In this document: positions 1 through 8,356 of the stretch, in pieces | Layout: each line of letters opens with the position of its first letter | How positions within the stretch are numbered: position 1 is the first letter of the stretch | Program-made: the position numbers and the translations under genes | Notes under the pieces: generated by a model | Told to the model about the DNA's origin: nothing | What the model saw: the letters and a program-made list of their open reading frames with translations, nothing else | The model's database searches: none | Assembly (NCBI GenBank): GCA_028565635.1 | Contig: JAOXYB010060668.1 | Location: forward strand, 1 to 10,723 | Source: Phoronis ovalis | Taxonomy: Eukaryota > Phoronida > Phoronidae | DNA: 10,723 nucleotides | Reading direction: 5' to 3'

Positions 1-229
1 ACAAATTTTTGACTTTTTCTAGTTTATAGTTTATTTAGTACATTTATACAGTATATAGTCTGTGTTAGAGACTACTGCTGGATCAGTGCTAGCAGCCCAT
101 ACCTTTGAAGTTTGTTTTGTATGTTCCTTTTAGTTTATCAAAAGTTACAGTTTTGAACTTTGAATGAAGAATGTATCCATAGATAATGTATTAACCTATA
201 GCTAATAGGGATATTTGGATATACCTCTA

Positions 230-249
230 AATATATATATTTATATATA
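230..249. repeat. AT-dinucleotide tract
   Basis: An almost pure alternating A/T run interrupted by one TTT. This is a simple sequence repeat, probably length-variable between individuals. No function is implied. Confidence 0.85.
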
Positions 250-547
250 CCTAGATCATCAGCTTTTTAACTGGCTTGAGGCTAGGAAGTGGATGAATAT
301 TTAGAGAAAAAAAACTTCTATCATTATTTTAATATTTATTCTTTGTGTTATAGTGTACCTCTTTCCCATTTTCAAAATATCGACTTTGTTCTTGGAAACT
401 GAACCCCTGAACAATGGTGCACTGATAGATTTGCATCTAAATATTGTTACCATTGATTTTTCAACCAGCTGAATACTGATTGTCTAGAGCAAGCCAAGAT
501 TTGCTAGAAGTCTGTATATTTCTAATGTTTTCTTGAAACTGGCTATT

Positions 548-562
548 ATCATCATCATCATC
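548..562. repeat. (ATC)5 microsatellite
   Basis: Five perfect ATC trinucleotides lie between unique flanks. All frames around it carry stops, so it is not a coding repeat. Confidence 0.9.
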
Positions 563-830
563 AGGAATATTACTCTACCCCTTTAAATAACATGTCAATT
601 TGAATATAGTGCCAGGCTATTTCAGTCATCGTATTGTTCAGTATATTGGTAAATTTTCTTGTAAGAAAACAACCATTTTTTCCATCCAGTGTTTTGCGTC
701 TCTGTTTGGTTATTTGGTAACGTATAATATCAGTCTGTTCAATTTAGTTCTGTAATGTCTAATCTAAAATAACGCTGAAATATAATAAAAACACTATTTT
801 ACAAAATCATCCTGTAGTGAAGAACTTAAA

Positions 831-902
831 ATTCTGCAACTAATTTTTCTCCTTATTCTGCCTCGAAAATGACAAATTCTGCAGCAGAAAGAACAATTCT
901 GC
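831..902 (+). repeat. Quasi-tandem ATTCTGC array
   Basis: The heptamer ATTCTGC occurs four times, at 831, 855, 876 and 896, with start-to-start spacings of 24, 21 and 20 nt. Three of the four copies are preceded by an A-rich context. The sequence between copies is diverged, so this is either a decayed short tandem repeat or the subterminal array of a non-autonomous DNA transposon. Regularly spaced heptamer-like motifs near the ends are typical of hAT-type elements and their MITEs, and similar TTCTGC-rich elements are common in reptile genomes. No terminal inverted repeat pair or target-site duplication could be identified. Confidence 0.45.
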
Positions 903-2153
903 AAACTCCCTCACAAATTATATATGTTTTCAACATGAGGTACGGTGTTACAGAATACTGTGGCTATACTACTGCATTACCGTAGTTAAGTTTGGTGTCA
1001 TATTTATTGTAGAAAAAAAAATTAAAAATTTACCACTGTCCATTTCGCAATTTGTTATTATTTTATTAAAAACGAGACTGTTATTTTATTGTAACATGTA
1101 AAAGCATTAACCTTCTACATTTACAGTCCAAATACAATTTATTATCTGTTTCATATTGCTCGTCATATCTACTACTTAATTGTTCTTCAGAATTAGATTT
1201 AGCTAGTTTTCCCACAGATTCAAATGAGCTGCCTTGTTATTGGAAAATCTAAGTATCTCATTATTACATTTTCTCTAAAGTAGACACTTTGAGATAATGA
1301 AGTACTAATGTTGATGTATGGTGTGCACTCTTATCTGTCCTGTGTCTTGTAAATAAAACAATATCTGCTATCTAAAAACTAACTTGTATTAATTGGCATA
1401 ATTGGTTTGAGTAAAACAGACAAGCTGTCTGTTATGTTAGTATGTCCTTGCATAGAAAATGCAAATTTATTAAGACATTTTACTAGCTTAATAGTATTTA
1501 TTTCAATCTTTAAGACCAGTATAATTAACCAAATGGTGTTTTGATGTTGACTTGGAGTATTTCTAGTGACACTGTTATATTTTTTCTATTTTTTTTTAAC
1601 TTATGGATATGCTGTGTGTGATGACACATATAGGAATTAAATGGGACTTTAGTTTTATCTTTAATTTCAATTTTTAAAATTTCAAGAACACCAACTTAAT
1701 TTCTTTGTCAAATCCAGATTTCTTGCACTTTTTTACATTGAGAAAATTAATGATTTCTTTATAGTTTAGGTGCCAAACTGCCACCTAAAAGTAATACTTA
1801 GCTAATAAATTGAATATACTAATGGTTTTTGTGGTGGAAATAATAGAGAGTGTTGGTATATTTGATACTTCACATTAGCAACAGGATCCCTAAAGTTTCT
1901 GGAATCAGTGTTTGGCCAGAGGTTAATTGGCTGATATGGAAAAGCTATTATATGTTTCAAAGCAAAAAACATACAAGAGGTCATATTCATCAGTGTAATA
2001 TACAATCTGATAGTATCTACCAGAGGGACAGGATTATCCAAACAAATTCCCTTTGGTGGAAATATAAGGTGGCTGTGATTGTTCTAAGAAGGTAAATAAA
2101 TATTAATATTTCTGCAGAAAAAAAATCTTCAAAAGGGAATTCTGACCTCATTG
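903..2153. other. AT-rich non-coding stretch, mostly CpG-free
   Basis: No gene is recognised. There is an AATAAA at 1352-1357 without a supporting exon, and no CpG after 1162. An open frame at 1850-2092 ends in a weak donor-like AAG|GTAAAT, but its translation resembles no domain I know and its length is within chance expectation. Confidence 0.65.
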
Positions 2154-2420
2154 GTACTATAGGGGTATCATCAAGTGCAACAGCATATCACAGTATACCA
2201 TATCTGAGTGCAGTGTGACAGTTGAAGGAACTTTGATGACTGCAACTACACAGTTGGTGACCACTTCAGGAGATTCTGTGTTAACACTGATATAGGATTT
2301 GTTTAATACCTGAAATTCTGGAAAAGAGATTTGTCCAAATGTCTTCAATTAGTCCAAATGTGATGTTGCATCATAGGTACCATTTATTTTAGATCCCACC
2401 ACAGGATCCAAAGAGGTTGT
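2154..2420 (-). other. Unrecognised open stretch, possible coding relic
   Basis: Read on the minus strand from 2420 down to 2154, one frame stays open for 86 codons apart from a single TAA at 2351-2349. Local G+C (about 40%) is above the surroundings, and the translation has a balanced composition (for example SFPEFQVLNKSYISVNTESP) rather than the K/N/I/F/Y-rich look of random AT-rich DNA. I recognise no domain. The plus strand of the same interval also has short open runs, so the signal may simply follow the higher G+C. There is no methionine-led start with context and no convincing splice sites. It could be an old transposon or pseudogene fragment, or chance. Confidence 0.15.
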
Positions 2421-3036
2421 TTATTTTACCATATTGGAGAGGTTAGTTGAAGGCTGAAAACTGTTTGATACTTATAAGCATTAAACAAGTCACGGACACT
2501 GTCAGCTACCTCTGTCCTTTTGAAGTTCACTTTTCTGTGATTTGAGTGGTTTTAACAGATTCTGGAAAGAGTAAGATATTTCCACAAATTTGGCTGAGTC
2601 AGTCTTTGGGTAGCAATGTTAAAACGTGTTACCTCATAAAATACTTTATATGCAAATTCTGTGTCACTGTTTGATCTTTAAATGATTATTTAAGATGGAT
2701 AACACGTTTTCTTTATTGGCCTGATATTTAATGATGTGCAGATTCTTACATAATAAGTAAGACAGTCTGTGATAAGCAATTTAACACATTTGATTATATC
2801 TTTGCTTGCATTCTGAGGTTGTTAGATTGATGACATGTTAGTTGGTACAGCACTGTCATCAATGCATTATAAACACTGCTGTAATTACTCAGTCTGGTAA
2901 GTCTATTCTTTTGATTTAGTACATGTTATGTGTATTAAAATACCACAATACCTCTAGTTCAATAACAAGTTGAAACTTTTACTAAATGAACTGCTGGAAA
3001 TTGATGACTTTTGATGGCTTAGGTGATGTCACGTAC

Positions 3037-3161
3037 CTGACAAAGTAAATTGGGATAAGAAGACAAAATGTGACAGTGCGCAATTTGTCTATTATTTTTA
3101 TGATGTAGAGTATTTCTAGGCCTATGAGATCCAGGTTAGGAAAATGTGAAATGTGAATGAG
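3037..3161 (-). other. Exon-like block, minus strand (speculative)
   Basis: On the minus strand a 125-nt block lies between an acceptor-like CCCCGACAG (AG at 3163-3162) and a strong donor CAG|GTACGT (3036-3031), which matches the U1-complementary consensus at eight of nine positions. One frame is open throughout, and the open run is 66 codons (3165 to 2968) including the flanks. The encoded peptide is hydrophobic and Ile/Leu-rich and matches no family I know. The pyrimidine tract before the acceptor is weak. Splice-like pairs of this quality can occur by chance in 10 kb on two strands. Confidence 0.12.
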
Positions 3162-3259
3162 CTGTCGGGGTGAAACATTCTCTCAAAGTTTAGAGCAATG
3201 AGGAGAACCATGTTTCTTAAAGCACTTAATAAATGATCATAAATGATAACTATAAACAG

Positions 3260-3277
3260 GTCCAACAAGTCCAACAG
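3260..3277. repeat. 9-nt tandem duplication
   Basis: Two near-identical 9-mers, GTCCAACAA and GTCCAACAG, lie directly adjacent. This is a small replication-slippage duplication. Confidence 0.75.
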
Positions 3278-3339
3278 ACCCATATCTTTGAAGCATTTCC
3301 AAGAAGAAAAGAATCAACTATTCAAAAGTCATAAATTAT

Positions 3340-3363
3340 ATTAATAGTATCATTAATAGTATA
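3340..3363. repeat. 12-nt tandem duplication
   Basis: ATTAATAGTATC is followed at once by ATTAATAGTATA, giving two copies with 11 of 12 bases identical. Recent slippage is the likely cause. Confidence 0.8.
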
Positions 3364-4120
3364 AAAATAAAACAATAATTTTCGTGTTGTTCTTATGGAG
3401 GAAGTACCCTGACTCTTTACTAATATGATGTATTCCTCCCACCACATTGCACAGCAGGGCTTAGATATCATTAAAGATTCATCATCTTCTAGCTAAAGTA
3501 TTGACCAAGCTTTTGGTTGTCTCCCCTGAGAATAAGATTACCATCCTTATACTATATTTATAGGAGCTTTTTTATATAATACTGTTTCCCAAGACAACCA
3601 GTTGGAGAAGCTGATTTTTTCTGTGCAATATAGGAAAGGCTTTGAAACAACTTATTAAAAAAAGACAGTACTAAATATCATAGACTATATATCTGGTACA
3701 TAAAGCATATTTCTGCAGTGCCTATATGCCACTAACTGTATTTGCATTGGTAAGCCCAGTATACACATACACAATCTGATGATGGAGATGACATCCTATG
3801 GGTTTGGCCTGTTTAATGCACACTGTCAAATCCTGGAATGTAATCACTGAGCTGACCTATAACCATTCTCTTCAAGTTTCAAAGTTGCTGCTACGAGAAT
3901 GTCTCTTAACTTGTGTTGCCAGTCAAGGTACTTGCTTCAGTTTAATGATGAAGCATGAAGCAGCCTTTGGATTTTTCTTTTCTATATCACACCCCCAATT
4001 TAGTCAAATGACTGCAAACTGTTGTGCTATCTTGTCAGCTTCCTGTGAATGTGTTTATCTACTGTCTTGGTCATATATCTTGCAAATCTTGTTTCATTAA
4101 AATTATATCCAGTGTGTCAC
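3364..4120. other. Non-coding stretch with one long chance frame
   Basis: The longest open frame in the window lies at 3798-4100 on the plus strand (100 codons from an ATG). Its product is rich in Cys, Leu, Ser and Phe, as seen when non-coding DNA is translated, and has no recognisable domain, signal peptide or splice context. About one frame this long is expected by chance over both strands. I do not call it a gene. Nothing else is seen here. Confidence 0.55.
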
Positions 4121-4150
4121 ATGTGATTAATTAATCACATAATTGCATTA
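4121..4150. promoter_or_regulatory. Palindrome and paired-type homeodomain P3 site
   Basis: Positions 4121-4140 form a perfect 20-bp palindrome (ATGTGATTAATTAATCACAT) centred on TTAATTAA. Sharing its last base, 4140-4150 reads TAATTGCATTA, an exact match to TAAT-N3-ATTA, the P3 palindrome bound by dimers of paired-class homeodomains. A further TTAATTG follows. AT-rich DNA makes ATTA motifs common, so regulatory function is an inference, but two palindromic arrangements sharing one base is a tighter pattern than scattered cores. Confidence 0.3.
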
Positions 4151-4880
4151 ATTGTTTGCTATTTAAATCTCAACTGAAGCAAAGACCATACATTTCATAT
4201 TTTAATCTTGTTTCTTAATTGGAAAAATGTTCTATATGGCAAAAATAATCTTACTAAAAACTCAGATTATTGTTTTGTTGATTTTACTGAATGAAAACAG
4301 GTGATAGTTAAAAAATATTCAATCCACTAACTTTTTACTAACAAATGTACAAAAAGAATTATTGATTCATGTCTCATTCACTAGACATTTGTAGGTTTAC
4401 CTAGCATTCAATGCATTGAAAAATGTCAGTTTTTCAAAAGTTGCTTAATTTCTTGTTGATACTGAAAATTGCGTTAAATTTTTCAAGTTCGCAGTGCAAT
4501 AAATATTAGAAAAGGCGCTATTAAAACTTCCATCGTTTCAGATTTGAGCAAGTCTTGCTATAACATTTCTCTAGGCGCAACTCTTTACATAGTAAACCCT
4601 TTATTCTTGTATCAATTTGCATTTTGTGTAATCAAAAATATTAGTTTACATATTATTTGATTAAAAACTATGGTTCGATTCCATATTAATGTTTATGTCC
4701 TGTCACAGTGAATGGTAAAGATGAGAAACATGCATGGAGTGTTATGATAAGAAGTTGGAAGCCCCTAGGATGGTCTCAGGAAGCACTTAATAAGAGAAAA
4801 TAAACATTCTTGTATAAACTTAAGATTATCAAATTTTTGGAATGTAGAAATTAAATGTAAAAGATTTAATAATGTTGCCT
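4151..4880. other. AT-rich non-coding stretch
   Basis: No gene is recognised. A small cluster of CpGs (five between about 4470 and 4580) stands out against the depleted background, and an isolated B-box-like hairpin lies at 4669-4685. Confidence 0.6.
4669..4685 (+). other. Isolated tRNA T-arm-like hairpin / B box
   Basis: Positions 4672-4682 read GGTTCGATTCC, an exact match to the Pol III B-box consensus GGTTCGANTCC. The flanking bases complete a perfect 5-bp stem (TATGG with CCATA) around a 7-nt TTCGATT loop, which is the geometry of a tRNA T arm. Upstream I find no A box, no acceptor-stem partner and no anticodon arm at the required spacing. This is therefore not a tRNA gene. It may be a fragment of a tRNA-derived SINE or a mitochondrial insert, or chance. 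Confidence 0.25.
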
Positions 4881-4990
4881 CTGCTCCAGAGGTGGATCCA
4901 TGATTTTCTCAAGTGCATTGATTTTTGAGGAATTTCTATGGAATGGAGGGATCTATTCAAATGTAGCTGCAGACTCACCCTAAGATACTT
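4881..4990 (+). mobile_element. Decayed interspersed repeat, terminus-like part
   Basis: The block at 4888-4909 (core GAGGTGGATCCA followed by TGATTTTCT) matches 10366-10387 at 20 of 22 positions, in the same orientation. It continues with a GATTTTTGAGGAATTTCT-like stretch and a purine-rich segment. Termini containing GGTGGATCCAGG followed by T- and G-rich sequence are familiar to me from non-autonomous DNA transposons of marine animals, so a MITE-type origin is likely. I found neither the opposite terminus nor a target-site duplication, so the outer limits are approximate. Confidence 0.4.
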
Positions 4991-4991
4991 A

Positions 4992-5202
4992 CTGTGCTGG
5001 CCCAAGGATCCAAATCCTGATCCTGAAATATCCCCAGATATGCCAAAATCCTCACTCTGAAATATCGTAGGGTGAAAAAAATCGTTTCTGAAATAGTTTA
5101 AAATGTTAAAGTACCACACAAAAAGTCATTATTTTGTCAACACAATCAAATACACAACCCTGACATATCCCCCCAACACAAAATACCCAGCCTGAAGTGT
5201 CC
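4992..5202 (+). repeat. Degenerate ~32-nt repeat array
   Basis: A unit beginning CTGAAATATCC recurs with start positions 5023, 5057, 5088, 5160 and 5192 (versions CTGAAATATC, CTGAAATATC, CTGAAATA, CTGACATATCC, CTGAAGTGTCC). Spacings are 34, 31, 72 (about two units) and 32 nt. A weaker earlier unit starts near 4992 and a badly eroded one near 5124. Later parts of units also match: CCAAATCCTGATC in the first, CCAAAATCCTCACT in the second and ACAAAATACCCAGC in the fifth. It adjoins the terminus-like block and is probably the internal part of the same element. A minus-strand frame at 4829-5119 is only a by-product of this repeat. Confidence 0.5.
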
Positions 5203-6110
5203 TAGAGGGTGGTACATGTTTATATACCTTTGTATTGGATGTGCTGTACAGGGTACTAATGCTTTGAAATACTATGCCCTTAACTTACTCTTTCTCCTTT
5301 ACAAGGAAAATATGTTATTGTATCTTTACTGGGGAAAACTAGCGTGGGTTTGTTCAAGGAAATGTAACTATCGATATGATGATGCTATGTATTATGTGAC
5401 TGCATGTGCCGGTGATGAAAAGTAACCACAAATGTCTATGTGTTCTGTCACTGGTTTACACCTTCCATGTCCAGCAGTAAAATATTTCTATTTAGTATCT
5501 ATCAAAGATATTTTTACACACCACAGGAGAATGTGACTGAGTAAACAGAATTAATTATTTTTGCATAAGCTACTTTATGGGACTTAAAGCTGCAGGGGTG
5601 TACTGGGTAATTGTGCTTTAAGTGTGCTGGTACCTACTATATTACAAGTTGCTTTCTTGGTTGAAAATTAAAGAAAACCTGAATTTTATTAGGTTTTAAA
5701 AGTTTGGATGAGCTTGTTTAAAAATCTTACAAATCTGGTCATGTTACCATGACAGTAGTTTCCATTCAGACGAGTTTAGAACCATGAGCATAGGGAATCC
5801 TCTAGGCGTAAATTCTTAGCTCTACTCTCCGTCCCTGTATAGTTTGTATAATTTCCTAAAGTTCATGACTTTGATAAAACAATAATTGGATGATTTGTCA
5901 TAATAAACTAAATAATCTTAACTTATTGACATTCTTATTTAAAAGTAGTAAAGTGCCATAATTTAGTAGATAATTCTCTGTTCGACTGAAATTTTATCCT
6001 TTCAGATAGTTTTTTGGCATGTTAGCTCTTGAAAATGACTTTAAAAAATTCTTATGTGCATAATATTCATAAGGATCTTCATATTGAGTCTTTTATATAC
6101 AGCCTGAGTG
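5203..6110. other. AT-rich non-coding stretch
   Basis: An open frame at 5216-5425 begins right after the repeat array and encodes a Tyr/Leu/Cys-rich peptide without recognisable motifs. I consider it a chance frame. No RNA gene, promoter signature or mobile element is seen in the rest. Confidence 0.6.
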
Positions 6111-6124
6111 TATATATATATATA
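6111..6124. repeat. (TA)7 microsatellite
   Basis: Seven perfect TA dinucleotides, a simple sequence repeat. Confidence 0.85.
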
Positions 6125-7440
6125 GTTGAATATAGTCAGAGATTGAAAACATCTTGTCTTTTAAAATCCAATAGTAAAATCAGCTGGGATATGGATCGAA
6201 TCAAAACACTGGGAGTGGCAAATGACTAAATCTACTGTAATATCTGATGGCTAACATTTTTATCTATCCTTTATTGGTAAATATTATGTGGATCAGGCTT
6301 TGTATGCAAAACATGGATGTATTTACCATTACACTATTGATAAATTTTATAAAGAATTTTCAATGTGGGGTGATATAGTTTGACTTTTACACTGATAGTA
6401 ACCTTTGGTAAACACCACATAATAATACTAAGCACATTATTTTACATAATGATTGTTTACCTGGTACCTTACATAGTTTATATTTAATCTCATAGTCACC
6501 CTTCAATAACAGAGACCACATATTATCCCATAACAATGTTTATGGCTACATGCTATTACAAGATTCTGGCATTTAAATACATTGTACATTAACCTTTTTG
6601 AAATAAATCCAAGTTTTTATGATATCAGTTATTACAGTTCCTGTTATTACCATGTCTCTGTGACTTTAATCAAAATATAAATTCCATTTTTTTGCCAGTA
6701 CATTTATTAGAATCTGTAATTTTTGACAGCTTAGGTAATCAAAGTATGTGTATGGAAATAAAATAAAATCGGAATGAAGAACACAAAATGTGAACTCCAG
6801 GATACAACACAATGACAAAGTATTCTCAAAAGCCTATGTTTAGTGTGGGTGTGTGCAATCGTGAATACTTCGGTGAGCGTGCTTAACCATCTGTAGGTAA
6901 AAAAGTTTAAAGAATATAGCTTTAAATTTATCTCATTTTCAAGAAAAAAATAGGTATTCAGTTTAGGTGAATGACCAAGCAATTGCTGAAAACCCATTGG
7001 GGTATCTCTACTTATGATTGTGGATGTGTTAAATCAATTTTTTGCTAAGGTATTTCTAATATGATAAATACATTTTTATTGCCTGGTTTGTTGTTATTTT
7101 TAATCACATTTGCAAGCTTATAGAAACAGGTGCTTCTCCATATGTGATATAATTTTGCATAATTCAGCTGTTAAAATATAAGAGTTACTGTTTACCTGGC
7201 ATTTTCAAAGGTGCACTAGACATTTTATGTATTTAATGTAAGTTTGCTTGTAAATATTTTATTTGGTTAAAGTTGCGGAAACATTTTCAGCACGTTACTG
7301 TATCAAATGACTACCTACAGGCAAACAACAAGAATTACTGTTAGCTGTTATGTAGCCAATTTTGTTGTTTCATCAACAATTAAAGATTAAATATATTTAA
7401 AACTGCATACATAGAACTCATGTTACGTACTTCCTTTTAT
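6125..7440. other. AT-rich non-coding stretch
   Basis: No gene is seen. Two 10-nt arms, TATTATGTGG at 6282-6291 and CCACATAATA at 6415-6424, are perfect inverted repeats 123 nt apart. No duplicated target site flanks them. Short open frames on either strand look random. Confidence 0.6.
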
Positions 7441-7463
7441 TGTAGATTTTTGATGTTCTCTAG

Positions 7464-7481
7464 TTGAATGCAGTTCCCGTG
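7464..7481 (+). other. Candidate 18-nt microexon (speculative)
   Basis: An 18-nt block lies between TTGATGTTCTCTAG (AG at 7462-7463) and a strong donor GTGAGTATT (from 7482). A second acceptor-like site with a better pyrimidine tract, ACTTCCTTTTATTGTAG, ends at 7445 and would give a 36-nt exon with stops in all three frames. If the 18-nt form is read so that its last base begins a codon, it is open (E-C-S-S-R) and in phase with the candidate terminal exon at 8116-8312 across a 634-nt GT-AG intron. This is pattern-based only, and I recognise no matching protein. Confidence 0.12.
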
Positions 7482-8072
7482 GTGAGTATTTTTTTTATTA
7501 AAATTTCAAGTTTAGGGTACAAAAAATTTTTTTATATGTATTGCATTCATTTTGTTAAATTTTTTATCACCTAATCGGATAAACATATTATTCAGTTTGG
7601 AAACCAGTAAACTTTTGCACACTTGTTTTATATGGCTAACAGCTACTTTGAAATATAAGGCTAAAATGACTTGATGCACCATTGGCAGTTTAGCTATCAT
7701 ATGTGTATTTTTTGGATACTGCACTGTGTCGAGTGAGTTACATCCTTTGAGTTGAGCGTTACATATAGGACTGTGGAGGTACTAGCATTTTGTTATGATG
7801 CACTTCAGATCTTGCAATAATTAGCACAGATTATAACGAACTCCTGCTTTAATTAAGTTAATTTATTACAACAAAAATGCATTGTGGTAGATAAACTTAA
7901 AAACATGAAAAACAATTAAACAACATAATCTCGAATACACTAAGTTGCCTGCTATTTGCTATTGTTTTGATTTGGGTGCAATTTTCAGTGTCAGATACCC
8001 TGGGAGGAATGATAACATACTTGATCCATTTCACCTTTTAGCAGTATCATTGTAAATATAATTCTATAATTC

Positions 8073-8078
8073 AATAAA
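8073..8078 (+). promoter_or_regulatory. AATAAA hexamer
   Basis: AATAAA is followed about 25-35 nt later by a T/G-rich segment (TCTCTGTTTGCTT). This could serve as a polyadenylation site. It lies upstream of the candidate terminal exon, so it would belong to a different or shorter transcript, or be a chance hexamer. Confidence 0.15.
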
Positions 8079-8115
8079 GGCTTTTCCCAGGAATAGACAT
8101 TCTCTGTTTGCTTAG

Positions 8116-8312
8116 TCGCTTATAATTTGATTTTGCCTGATTGTATTGGTATTCTGTTGGAGTTTTCTGCTTCTGGTTATGTTCCTGGAAAAAGATACCG
8201 TCCAATTACATCCAACTTGATGTGGCATGGACCAGCCATTAATGAAATGAATACGCTTGTTCTCGGAGATAGAGTGGATAATATATTGAGCTGTAATGTA
8301 CAGTGGCCATGA
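8116..8312 (+). CDS. Candidate 3'-terminal coding exon, function unknown
   Basis: This is the most coding-like segment of the window. A pyrimidine-rich acceptor TTCTCTGTTTGCTTAG ends at 8115. From 8118 a single frame is open for 64 codons and ends at TGA 8310-8312; the open run reaches back to 8097. G+C is about 38% against roughly 27% just downstream, and four CpGs are retained in a CpG-poor background. The peptide is balanced in composition and contains SGYVPGKRYRPITSN and HGPAINEMNTLVLGDR. I cannot assign it. The Y-x-PG-x-x-Y element is loosely like the early strand of reeler domains, but this is weak. AATAAA follows 45 nt after the stop. It could be the last exon of a plus-strand gene whose other exons lie outside the window, an alternative terminal exon, a pseudo-exon or a chance frame. 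Confidence 0.25.
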
Positions 8313-8356
8313 GCTATACTTGTTACCTGTTAGGGAATTTAACAGCTTGCTAATTT

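Larger units (their letters stand above)
1..830. other. AT-rich non-coding stretch, no gene seen
   Basis: No open frame in this stretch has coding character, and I see no RNA gene. It contains a short AT-dinucleotide tract and an ATC microsatellite (listed separately) and several A/T homopolymer runs. Most likely intronic or intergenic DNA. Confidence 0.7.

Noticed and set aside
1347-1357. TGTAAATA (Pumilio-type) motifs and AATAAA as evidence of a long 3' UTR
   Set aside because: Such motifs recur (for example near 7249 and 8051), but both are common by chance in DNA this AT-rich, and no coding exon supports a transcript here.
1850-2095. 81-codon plus-strand frame ending near AAG|GTAAAT
   Set aside because: The donor is weak, the acceptor unclear and the translation unrecognisable. 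Its phase does not fit the candidate exons downstream.
2851-2902. Plus-strand exon ending at CTG|GTAAGT (donor at 2897)
   Set aside because: Upstream acceptors lack a pyrimidine tract, and the longer exon choices contain stops in all frames.
2508-2930. Faint resemblance of a minus-strand translation (around RMQAKI and LSQTV, then SAKFVEI) to P-element/THAP9-type transposases
   Set aside because: There are about eight stops in roughly 100 codons, which is the background rate, and the spacing between the two motifs is wrong for the family. I treat it as coincidence unless a frameshift-tolerant protein search says otherwise.
3798-4100. Longest open frame, 100 codons on the plus strand
   Set aside because: About one such frame is expected by chance at this composition. 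The product is Cys/Leu/Ser-rich without domains, and there is no splice or initiation context.
4621-4692. Possible tRNA gene around the B box
   Set aside because: The acceptor strands do not pair, and no A box or anticodon arm is found at the required distances.
4829-5119. 96-codon minus-strand frame
   Set aside because: It lies almost entirely within the decayed repeat. Periodic repeats often keep a frame open without coding. The minus-strand GTAAGTAT donor inside it is also part of the repeat.
5216-5425. 69-codon plus-strand frame after the repeat array
   Set aside because: The composition looks random (Tyr/Leu/Cys-rich), with no motif and no convincing splice sites.
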